Part shown: in pieces, positions 9,049 to 15,582 of the stretch
Layout: the number at the start of each line of letters is the position of its first letter
Numbering within the stretch: the first letter of the stretch is position 1
Assembly (NCBI RefSeq): GCF_000243215.1
Contig: NZ_JH594596.1
Location: forward strand, 2,115,194-2,179,193
DNA from: Odoribacter laneus YIT 12061
Lineage (GTDB): Bacteria; Bacteroidota; Bacteroidia; Bacteroidales; Marinifilaceae
Direction: 5' to 3'
DNA length: 64,000 nt
The notes under the pieces: generated by a model
What the model saw: only the letters and a program-made list of their open reading frames with translations
Database searches by the model: none
What the model was told of the DNA's origin: nothing
Made by a program: the position numbers and the translations under genes

Positions 9049-9099
9049 TTCCAAAATGTCCAACTGTTTCATAATTTAAAGTATTAGTCAAAAAACATA

Positions 9100-9246
9100 A
9101 GGCGTAAACTACTTCATCTACTTTGTATTGAAGGTATCGCCAAACACCTTATCGTTTTATAGAATCCATAGTTCACGCCTATAAGCAGTGAACTATTTTG
9201 TCTATTGTCTTAACGATAATATATTTAGGCGATTTATTCAATACAA
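9100..9246 (+). ncRNA. Structured non-coding element, copy 1
   Basis: Nested perfect stems: 9123-9132 with 9237-9246 (10 bp), 9136-9141 with 9228-9233 (ATCGCC/GGCGAT), 9149-9156 with 9212-9219 (8 bp), and an apical hairpin 9168-9176 with 9188-9196 (9 bp). An upstream arm, 9100-9110, is complementary (10 of 11) to the apical segment 9170-9180, which would make a pseudoknot or an alternative fold. Same plan as copies 2-4 and the phage copy. Strand is inferred from all five copies having the arm on the plus-strand 5' side. It fills much of the 370-base gap between the two XRE genes. Confidence 0.6.
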
Positions 9247-9421
9247 GACGTTAGAACAAAATTTTCTCACTTTCAGATTTATCTAATCCTGTTAACAAGA
9301 TTTATTTTCCTTAGCAGAAACTAAAATTTGACTTCTTTTTCCATTTTTCCTGTGTATAGACAGTGAGACTTAAAATAAAATAGCACTTTCTTGCATTATT
9401 GAAATCTTAAAAAGTGTTGTA

Positions 9422-9658
9422 ATGAAATGTGCTATAGATCAATATGTAATTAATAAAGTCAGAACATTAAGAACTGAATTAGGCTTTACTCAAGAAGACC
9501 TTGCAGAAGCTGCCAAAATTACTTCCGGATTTATTGGAGACGTGGAAGCTGGAACACGAGATACAAAATATAACCTGAGGCATTTGAATGCTTTCGCAAG
9601 ACTTTTTAAATGTTCTCCTCAAATATTCTTACCCAAAGATCCGCTTCCTGATGATTAA
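9422..9658 (+). CDS. Small XRE-family HTH regulator, 78 aa
   Basis: Second small HTH protein. VRTLRTELGFTQEDLAEAAKITSGFIGDVEAG covers the four helices of the XRE fold, and KYNLRHLNAFARLFKCSPQIFLP is the conserved C-terminal part of the Bacteroidetes group. Homologous to the gene at 8809 along its whole length. A weak inverted repeat (AGCACTTT ... AAAGTGTT) lies within 40 nt before the ATG and could be its operator. The preceding gap holds structured element copy 1 and otherwise nothing I can recognise. Confidence 0.88.
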   Translation: MKCAIDQYVINKVRTLRTELGFTQEDLAEAAKITSGFIGDVEAGTRDTKYNLRHLNAFARLFKCSPQIFLPKDPLPDD

Positions 9659-9759
9659 TTTCTTCTTCTGGCGGAGCACGTTGTAAAACAGTATTTAATT
9701 TAATTCTTTGTACTTCTTTATCAAACACTAATACGTATGTTTCGCGGACGACTGATATA

Positions 9760-10497
9760 TCATTTTTTTTCAATGTTTTTTTTCTTTTCCTTTGGAACAT
9801 ATACATAATTCCAATTTTTTCTTTTTATATCTTGAATAAGGATCGGTGACATGGCCGAAGGCATACTACATAAAAATTTACCAGATATTTTTTTTATAGG
9901 TAGGCCAAAAACAGTTGATGCTATGTTATGTGGATAAATTTCACAATTAGATATGTCTATATATATTAATTTGTCACAACCTATAAGATTTATTGAAATA
10001 AAATCATTTCCAGCAAGTTGCAGAATTAACAATTTTGTAAAATATGCAACATTCAATTCTTCTAGTTGATTATTATTACATAGGAGATGATTTAAAGAAT
10101 CTTTAATATTGGGGAGAAGAAGTTCTTTTAAATTATTGTTTGAGCAATCTAGAGTATTAAGATTACAACATTCTCTTACATCAAGATGCTTTAAAGAATT
10201 ATTAGAACAGTACAACCTATTTAAATAGTTACAATTCATTAAGGTAAGTTGTACACAATTACAAGAAGTAACGTCTAATTTTCGCAATTCAATAGCTGAA
10301 AGGATAATATCATATATGCCAGGATCAAATGTATGACTATATGATTTTTTGTTTTTTCTAATTGTTTCTCCTATCATTAGAGAGACTTCGGAAGCAACGA
10401 ACTTGATAATAATCTTTCTTTTCGTTTCTAAAGCTATTCTGATTGTTACAAGTCCAACACTTCCCATTAGCGGATTTGAGGAATCTAGTGTTTTCAT
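9760..10497 (-). CDS. Leucine-rich-repeat protein, 245 aa
   Basis: Contains about six cysteine-bearing LRRs of the Bacteroidetes type, roughly residues 70-190: repeated L..L.CSNN.L..LDV..C..L (for example LNRLYCSNNSLKHLDVREC and LNTLDCSNNNLKELLLP). LRR solenoids bind proteins. There is no signal peptide or lipobox at the N-terminus (MKTLDSSNPLMGSVG) and no C-terminal sorting domain, so unlike many surface LRR proteins it may be cytoplasmic. The C-terminus is very lysine-rich (KEKKKNIEKK). Three structured elements lie just upstream of it. Function unknown. Confidence 0.75.
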   Translation of the reverse strand: MKTLDSSNPLMGSVGLVTIRIALETKRKIIIKFVASEVSLMIGETIRKNKKSYSHTFDPGIYDIILSAIELRKLDVTSCNCVQLTLMNCNYLNRLYCSNNSLKHLDVRECCNLNTLDCSNNNLKELLLPNIKDSLNHLLCNNNQLEELNVAYFTKLLILQLAGNDFISINLIGCDKLIYIDISNCEIYPHNIASTVFGLPIKKISGKFLCSMPSAMSPILIQDIKRKNWNYVYVPKEKKKNIEKK

Positions 10498-10508
10498 TTT
10501 TAGATTAT

Positions 10509-10638
10509 AAAGCGTGAAACTTATTATTGTAAGCCTCTGAAATCGCCAAACCTCATCTCTTACGATAATAACATTCCACGCTTTTATGTGGATGTTAATG
10601 AAGTAAATAAGAAGATGAGTAATTTTTGGCGATTAGAG
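10509..10638 (+). ncRNA. Structured non-coding element, copy 2
   Basis: AATCGCCAAA (10541-10550) pairs perfectly with TTTGGCGATT (10625-10634), and CTCATCT (10552-10558) with AGATGAG (10613-10619). The apical hairpin is AACAT(T)CCAC (10570-10579) with GTGGATGTT (10588-10596). The upstream arm AAAGCGTG (10509-10516) is perfectly complementary to the apical CACGCTTT (10577-10584). Outside the conserved AATCGCCAAA box the arm sequences differ from the other copies but pairing is kept. Confidence 0.6.
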
Positions 10639-10711
10639 ACTTATTACATTCATTATTCTTAATTTCTATGTATCAAATGTCAGATCATAATTTCATTATT
10701 GAGTAAAAAAA

Positions 10712-10847
10712 TGCGGACTGGGGCTTTCGCCAGTCTCCGGAATCGCCAAACCCCATCTCCTAACTACTAACCCACAGCCCGCAAATTTTATTGCGAACTA
10801 TGAGTGTATTTAAGAGATTCATTAATTTGGCGATTTTTGAGACTGGC
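10712..10847 (+). ncRNA. Structured non-coding element, copy 3
   Basis: GCCAGTCTC (10729-10737) pairs with GAGACTGGC (10839-10847), AATCGCCAAA (10741-10750) with TTTGGCGATT (10826-10835), ATCTC (10755) with GAGAT (10814), and the apical CGCAA (10780) with TTGCG (10791). The upstream arm TGCGGACTGGGG (10712-10723) pairs with CCCACAGCCCGCA (10771-10783) over 11 bp with one mismatch and one bulge. Second element in a tandem run of three. Confidence 0.6.
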
Positions 10848-10956
10848 TACACTCCTTATAACTATATGTTATCCTTTTCCTAAATCAACCTTCTATATTT
10901 TAGTTTTTTCTTTGTGGAACAAATATATAAAAATCTTTAATAAACTTAGCTATTAG

Positions 10957-11096
10957 ACGTAAAAAGTGGGATTATTCCGATTATCTGTATAGTTTTGGCT
11001 CGCCTAAGCCTTGTAGAGCAGAATTTACGCAATAATCCCACAAAAAGATTTACGTTTTAACTTGTTCTACAGATTTTATAAAAGGCGATTTGAACT
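10957..11096 (+). ncRNA. Structured non-coding element, copy 4
   Basis: The upstream arm GTGGGATTATT (10966-10976) is perfectly complementary to AATAATCCCAC (11031-11041), extended by ACGTAAA (10957) with TTTACGT (11049). Nested stems are AGTT/AACT (10991, 11093), TCGCC/GGCGA (11000, 11084) and TTGTAGA (11011-11017) with TCTACAG (11066-11072) including one U-G pair. The core box is shorter than in copies 1-3, but the order of arms is the same. Confidence 0.55.
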
Positions 11097-11121
11097 AAAC
11101 AAGCATCATCGTACGAATACG

Positions 11122-11457
11122 TTATTCAGAAGAACTATGAAAACTAAAATTCACTTCATTGTTAATTGAAGAAATCGGTGAACTTGTTTGATCACTTTGA
11201 CTTGAATAACCATCCGGAGTACGTGCATTGATTTGCTGGCCTGACATTACTGACAAGTCATAACTACCGTCACTCCAAGTAGTAGTACTATTTGTTTCGT
11301 CTTGAACACAGTAAACTTCAACACCTTCAATACCACTACCGAATTCATCGGATACAACTCCGCTTACTTTAATTGCTGACATACTTGCCGTCAAAGTAAG
11401 TCCAAAACAGACGATGATTGCTATCATCAATCCTGTCAATGATAATTTTCTTTTCAT
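11122..11457 (-). CDS. Small secreted protein with carboxypeptidase-regulatory-like fold
   Basis: Signal peptide (residues 1-27, hydrophobic LTGLMIAIIVCFGLTLTASMSA) followed by one beta-sandwich repeat: IKVSGVVSDEFGSGIEGVEVYC ... WSDGSYDLSV, the pattern of CarboxypepD_reg/CarbopepD-like domains that also begin SusC proteins. No barrel, sorting signal or lipobox follows, and the protein ends after a serine-rich tail at 111 residues. Exported, function unknown. It has its own well-formed promoter at 11504-11535. Confidence 0.75.
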   Translation of the reverse strand: MKRKLSLTGLMIAIIVCFGLTLTASMSAIKVSGVVSDEFGSGIEGVEVYCVQDETNSTTTWSDGSYDLSVMSGQQINARTPDGYSSQSDQTSSPISSINNEVNFSFHSSSE

Positions 11458-11503
11458 AACCGCTAAGTTTAAATTAATATATACCTCAGAAAGCGAGGTT
11501 CTT

Positions 11504-11535
11504 CAAATTTAATATAATTATTTTAAAATTCAAAA
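11504..11535 (-). promoter_or_regulatory. Bacteroidetes-type promoter for the small secreted protein
   Basis: On the minus strand TTTTG (11531-11535), a 19-nt spacer and TAAATTTG (11504-11511) match TTTG-N19-TAnnTTTG. This leaves a leader of about 40 nt before the start at 11457. Confidence 0.65.
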
Positions 11536-11578
11536 TTTATTTAAAACATATTTTCATTAAGTTAATATGTGCTTGCAA

Positions 11579-11872
11579 TCAAAGTTTATTGTCAGGTTGT
11601 TTAGTGTTATCCTGAAATAAACGATTTATTAAATTGTTCACAACAGAAGTTGTTTCCTCATTTGTTTCTTTATCGCGCGCCGGAGGAACAATAAATTTTA
11701 ATAAATTAATAAAAGCGGATACCCGTTCGGCAGGTTTCAATTTTTTTAAATCTTTCATTATACTATCAAAGTTATCATTTACAAACTTAGCAATCAGTTC
11801 TTTTGTTTCTGAACTAATTTTATTTTTTGAACCTTTAGGGCGTCCATTAGGATTATTTGTTTGTCCTTTCAT
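11579..11872 (-). CDS. DUF5681-like phage protein, possible small terminase subunit
   Basis: The N-terminus NPNGRPKGSKNKISSETKELIAKFV is the signature of the DUF5681/small-terminase-like group, a basic motif followed by a helical domain. The remaining 60 residues are helical and charged. In phages such short proteins often bind DNA for packaging, but here it is far from the large terminase (31.1 kb) in the integrated map. In the circular phage genome it would sit just beyond the integrase. Role inferred, not shown. Confidence 0.6.
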   Translation of the reverse strand: MKGQTNNPNGRPKGSKNKISSETKELIAKFVNDNFDSIMKDLKKLKPAERVSAFINLLKFIVPPARDKETNEETTSVVNNLINRLFQDNTKQPDNKL

Positions 11873-12110
11873 TTATCTATAAATAGCTATTTTATCTCTA
11901 TTTTGTATATATTTAGGCAAACGATCTATCTTGTAAAAAACAAGAATTTACAGAAGCTCCATTTCTATTAGATTGAATGCTATACTTGATTATTACCCTT
12001 CTTATTATCCATTCAAAGAAAGTCAAGCCCTCTATAAGTTTACTAATTTACAACTTGTAAGTGAATCTAATAGTTATTTCTTCACCAGTCGAGATGTAAA
12101 TTATAAAAAG

Positions 12111-12776
12111 ATGAAAAATAAAAATCATACAATAATGTTTTTAGTATTACTGACGATTATAACACTTCTTTGTTTTATCAGTTTTAGAGAAAATATTTTG
12201 TGTAGTGGTTTTTTTGGTTCAATTGTAAAAGGAATTACAGGTATTGGATCTTCCCTTTTTGGAGGAATAAAATCAGGTAAAGAACGCAAAAAAGCAGCAA
12301 AAGCATTAAAGGAAGCCCAGGAACAAATAAATCAAGAAAGAGCATTTAATGATACTCTTTTTAACAGAGAATATTATCAGGATTTTTTACAAAGATCAGA
12401 AAATCAAGCAGCCTTAAGAATGCTTAGAGAACGATTAAAACGTGAGAATCAAGCAACAGCACAACGGGCTGTAATTACTGGTGCTACTCCAGAATCAATG
12501 GCAAAAGCTAAAGAATTATCAAATAATACATATTCGGATACGGTTTCACGAATAGCAGCAAACAGTAGTAATGCTAAAGAAAATGTAATGAATCGTTATT
12601 TGAACTTTAGAAATAATCTGAACAAGCAGTTACAAAATGTTTATGGACAAAAAATGAATTTGCATAATCAGAATGCTACGCAATGGTCAAATTTAATGCA
12701 AAACGGTTTAAACAGTTTGACGGAATCTTTTGCAGAAGCAGATAATGGATTTTTAAGTAGTCTGTTTAAAAAGTAG
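12111..12776 (+). CDS. Putative ejection (internal virion) protein
   Basis: Begins with a hydrophobic helix (residues 9-27, MFLVLLTIITLLCFISF), then a glycine-rich segment (GFFGSIVKGITGIGSSLFGGIKSGK), then a long alanine/glutamine-rich coiled coil. The Gly-rich amphipathic start plus helical rod resembles short-tailed-phage DNA-transfer proteins such as the P22 gp7 type and the internal virion proteins of related gut phages. The frame is open to an ATG at 11973, but those 46 extra residues look unconserved and the ATG at 12111 precedes the helix. It is followed by another rod protein after 2 nt, so the two are probably co-translated and packaged together. Confidence 0.6.
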   Translation: MKNKNHTIMFLVLLTIITLLCFISFRENILCSGFFGSIVKGITGIGSSLFGGIKSGKERKKAAKALKEAQEQINQERAFNDTLFNREYYQDFLQRSENQAALRMLRERLKRENQATAQRAVITGATPESMAKAKELSNNTYSDTVSRIAANSSNAKENVMNRYLNFRNNLNKQLQNVYGQKMNLHNQNATQWSNLMQNGLNSLTESFAEADNGFLSSLFKK

Positions 12777-12778
12777 TT

Positions 12779-13951
12779 ATGGGACTTTTAGATTATATTT
12801 ATAATGAGGGAAAAGGTGGGAATGAAGAACAACAAAATGAAAAATCGGTAGAAGACGAGAAGAAGTTATTGCAACTTAAACCCCCTTCTATGCCAGAAGA
12901 AGATTTTAAAGCAGCTTTGTCGGTCTTCTCCCCTGAACGAATTTCGGAATTATATAATGGTTTTGACCCTCAATCAACCAAACCATTTTATGAGCAATTG
13001 TATAAAGTAGTCAAAACTTCTCCCGTTGAGCCAGATGAGAAACGTTTACAGGCATCCCGTAATTTAGCTAGTTTAGGAGATGCTCTTTCTCTTATTATCC
13101 AATCTATTGCAGCTACACAAGGTAGTTTTATTGAAAAACGAGATCCTCGATTATCTGCTTCCCATCAAGCAGATTTAAATATTCAACGTTTGAAAGATGT
13201 TTATAAAAAAGATAAAGAAGTCTATGATAACGGATTGATCGGTGCGCAAATGAAAGATATAGAAGGAAATCAAAGTTTATATCAGCATGACCGGGCTGCA
13301 CTATTGAATTTATTAGCAAAAATGAGAGAAGCTAATTTCCGCAATAAGCGTTTTATAGGAGAAATGAATTACCGGTATGATAAGTTGAAAAATGATGAGA
13401 AAGAACAAAAATTACGTATCCGTCAACTTGCTGCCAGTAATCAGCTGAAAAGAGAGAAATTAGATTGGGATAAAGCAAGACATCAACTTATACAAAAAGA
13501 TACTCCTAAAGGTTATATTGATTTTTATAATAGTCAAACGGGTATGACTTATCGTGTTGCGGAGAAGAAATGGAAAGCAAATTATACTCAAATTTTTAAT
13601 CAGATTAAGAATGATCTTTTTAAAATATATCCTCTTCTGAAAAGTGCAGAGAAATTGGGTTCTCTTAAACCTTCCGAAAAGGAAGAATACGTCAAACAGT
13701 TTATGTATGATAATCCTGACGCAATAGGTTTTTTGGAAAGCATCGCTGACAAAAAATTTCAAGACGGTACACCAATTCCAAAACCAGAAATACCCCAATT
13801 GACCGAGATTCAATTTAGAGCAATTTCGGCTCTTGCCCAAAAATACCAGAAAGATGAAATAAAAGCTTTATCGGAAATTGCAAATTTTTTGAAATCACAA
13901 GGTTTCAAGCAAGAAGATGTGAAAGCACTACTAAAAGCGATACAGGAATGA
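12779..13951 (+). CDS. Putative second ejection/internal virion protein, 390 aa
   Basis: No sequence family recognised with certainty. Highly charged, Lys/Glu/Gln-rich and helical, with a long coiled coil in residues 140-260 and no membrane segment. It starts two bases after the preceding ejection-type gene and overlaps the next gene by four bases (ATGA), so it belongs to the same transcript. Short N-terminal acidic linker (NEGKGGNEEQQNEKSVEDEKK). Position and composition suggest a virion-internal protein delivered with the DNA; a scaffold-like role is an alternative. Confidence 0.5.
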   Translation: MGLLDYIYNEGKGGNEEQQNEKSVEDEKKLLQLKPPSMPEEDFKAALSVFSPERISELYNGFDPQSTKPFYEQLYKVVKTSPVEPDEKRLQASRNLASLGDALSLIIQSIAATQGSFIEKRDPRLSASHQADLNIQRLKDVYKKDKEVYDNGLIGAQMKDIEGNQSLYQHDRAALLNLLAKMREANFRNKRFIGEMNYRYDKLKNDEKEQKLRIRQLAASNQLKREKLDWDKARHQLIQKDTPKGYIDFYNSQTGMTYRVAEKKWKANYTQIFNQIKNDLFKIYPLLKSAEKLGSLKPSEKEEYVKQFMYDNPDAIGFLESIADKKFQDGTPIPKPEIPQLTEIQFRAISALAQKYQKDEIKALSEIANFLKSQGFKQEDVKALLKAIQE

Positions 13952-14736
13952 CAGTTCTAAGTAATAAGATTTATGAATCTATCCGGTTAATAAGGAAAAT
14001 GGAAAAAGTTGCGTTGCAATATTCCCCTTTCGGCTATCATGTTGCCTTTTCAGGAGGAAAAGATAGTCAAACAATTTTAGAGCTCTGTAAAATGGCAGGA
14101 GTAAAATTCAGAGCATTTTTTTATAAAACTTCTGTTGATCCGCCGGAATTGCTAAAATTTATTCGGACGAATTATCCGGAAGTAATTTGGCTAAAACCAG
14201 AACGTACAATGTTCCAATTAATTTTGGATAAAAAAATACTCCCCTTGCGCAATTGTCGATTTTGTTGTGAAATTTTAAAAGAACGTCGTGGACTAAACGA
14301 ACTGACAATTATCGGGGTGCGTAAGGAAGAAAGTTATCGTAGAGCAAAACGGCAAGAGTTTACTATGGAATGTAAATATGGAGCTGATAAGTTGTTGCTT
14401 TCTATCATACTCGAATGGACTACGCGTGAAGTTTTTGAATTTCTAAGAAAAAGGGGTATTGAAATTTGTTCGCTCTATTCTGTATTTAAGCGAATAGGTT
14501 GTATTGGTTGCCCTATGAACAATAAAGCTCAGCGACGAGAACTTATGATGTATCCTTTGCATCGTAAAGCATATATAAACACAATCATAAAATTACGTAA
14601 AGTTGGACGTTATCTGGATTTTAGTGATGCTGAAGATGTTCTTAACTGGTGGTGTTCAGGTAAAAGCAAAAAAGTATATCTGGCAGAAAAGAAACAACTT
14701 CGCTTGTGGGATAATAATTCAGAATTAGCAGCTTAA
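13948..14736 (+). CDS. Phage PAPS-reductase/PP-loop family enzyme
   Basis: Adenylating PP-loop enzyme. The ATP-binding loop AFSGGKDSQT lies near residue 33, and the cysteine pairs CRFCCE (about 109) and IGCIGCP (about 188) are likely cluster or metal ligands. Phosphoadenylylsulfate reductase relatives are common in phages and include DndC-type DNA phosphorothioation enzymes, but classical sulfate assimilation partners are absent here. It overlaps the gene before it by 4 nt and is followed 11 nt later by a cytosine methyltransferase. A role in DNA modification or host-defence evasion is the best inference. Substrate unknown. Full length at 262 residues. Confidence 0.8.
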   Translation: MTVLSNKIYESIRLIRKMEKVALQYSPFGYHVAFSGGKDSQTILELCKMAGVKFRAFFYKTSVDPPELLKFIRTNYPEVIWLKPERTMFQLILDKKILPLRNCRFCCEILKERRGLNELTIIGVRKEESYRRAKRQEFTMECKYGADKLLLSIILEWTTREVFEFLRKRGIEICSLYSVFKRIGCIGCPMNNKAQRRELMMYPLHRKAYINTIIKLRKVGRYLDFSDAEDVLNWWCSGKSKKVYLAEKKQLRLWDNNSELAA

Positions 14737-14747
14737 ACAACTTAAAT

Positions 14748-15572
14748 ATGGAAATAAGAAAATACACTCATGGAAGTCTTTTCTCTGGGATTGGAGGATT
14801 TGATTTAGGAGCAAAAATGTCTGGTATACCAACATTATGGAACTGTGAATATGAGGAGCATAAACGAAAAATTTTGAAAAGACATTTCCCTAACTCCTAC
14901 CAATATTCAGATGTGTGTACGCTTAGTAATCCTCCTTATGTAGATATTATTAGTGGTGGATTTCCTTGTCAAGATATATCAATAGGAAATAATTCAAATA
15001 AAAATTTATGGAGAAATGGAGAAATCGGAATTAAAGGTGAACGTTCAGGATTATGGCGAGAGTTCGCCCGAATTATACACGAGGTTAGACCTTGCTATGT
15101 CATCATTGAGAATAGCCCACTACTTGCCAACAGAGGATTTGAAAAAGTGCTATATGATCTTACCCAAATCGGGTATGACTGTGAATGGCAATGTTTACAA
15201 GCTACCCAATTTAGCTACCCGCATCGGCGAGAAAGAATTTTTGTTATTGCCTACCCCAGCAAAATCAGACGCATATATCATTCTCAAATCTTCATGCCAG
15301 TTGAAGAAATATTATCAAAATGGACATCAAGACAAAACATTATACCAATGCCAATTAAACGGTTTAACTCCGAGTCAAACTATGAACGTGTACGAATGGA
15401 TGATGGGTTTTCCACTGGACTGGACATTAGAAGAATAGAAGATTGTGGAAATGCTGTTATTCCCGAAATTGGAATGTATCTTTTTGAGTGTATCAAAGAA
15501 TTTGATAAGGCTTATTCCAATGTTATTGAACAAGGACTATTAAATAATGAAAGTTTAAAAATTGCAGCTTAA
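14748..15572 (+). CDS. dcm: C5-cytosine DNA methyltransferase
   Basis: Methylates cytosine at carbon 5 in DNA. All main motifs are in order: I (GSLFSGIGGFDLG, SAM binding), IV (GGFPCQDIS, catalytic cysteine), VI (ENSP in place of the usual ENV), VIII (HRRERIFVIAYP) and X (DCGNAVIPEIGMYL). At 274 residues it is compact, with a short target-recognition region. No restriction partner is nearby, so it is an orphan phage methylase, probably antirestriction. A second open frame, +1, runs inside it from 15016 to 15438 and also reads as conserved-looking protein. The stop lies ten bases into the open frame of the giant gene. Confidence 0.93.
   Translation: MEIRKYTHGSLFSGIGGFDLGAKMSGIPTLWNCEYEEHKRKILKRHFPNSYQYSDVCTLSNPPYVDIISGGFPCQDISIGNNSNKNLWRNGEIGIKGERSGLWREFARIIHEVRPCYVIIENSPLLANRGFEKVLYDLTQIGYDCEWQCLQATQFSYPHRRERIFVIAYPSKIRRIYHSQIFMPVEEILSKWTSRQNIIPMPIKRFNSESNYERVRMDDGFSTGLDIRRIEDCGNAVIPEIGMYLFECIKEFDKAYSNVIEQGLLNNESLKIAA
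15016..15438 (+). CDS. Overprinted +1-frame ORF inside the methyltransferase, 140 aa
   Basis: Fully embedded in the cytosine methyltransferase gene, one frame ahead. The product is not random: it contains EDLKKCYMILPKSGMTVNG, then VYKLPNLA, EKEFLLLPTPAKSDA and, near the end, VYEWMMGFPLDWT. That motif order (PKSGM..NG..Y.LP.LA / LLPTP..SD / EWMMGFP..WT) is the one I know from proteins or C-terminal extensions accompanying phage cytosine methyltransferases. Both frames being meaningful over 423 nt points to overprinting. Whether it starts at this ATG, at another, or by frameshift from the methylase is open. No clear RBS is seen. Confidence 0.5.
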   Translation: MEKSELKVNVQDYGESSPELYTRLDLAMSSLRIAHYLPTEDLKKCYMILPKSGMTVNGNVYKLPNLATRIGEKEFLLLPTPAKSDAYIILKSSCQLKKYYQNGHQDKTLYQCQLNGLTPSQTMNVYEWMMGFPLDWTLEE

Positions 15573-15582
15573 TTTCTATGTT

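Noticed and set aside
10509-11096. Structured repeats as integron attC sites or MITEs
   Set aside because: Imperfect inverted repeats next to small genes recall cassette arrays, but the ends do not carry the attC core GTTRRRY/RYYYAAC, no integron integrase is present, and no target-site duplications are visible. The arm-to-loop pairing fits RNA better.
10500-11100. CRISPR array
   Set aside because: There are repeated motifs, but no identical direct repeats of constant length with regular spacers, and no cas genes in the window.
15562-15582. TTG start of the giant protein
   Set aside because: Would place the start inside the methyltransferase end; the ATG at 15583 just after the stop is more natural.
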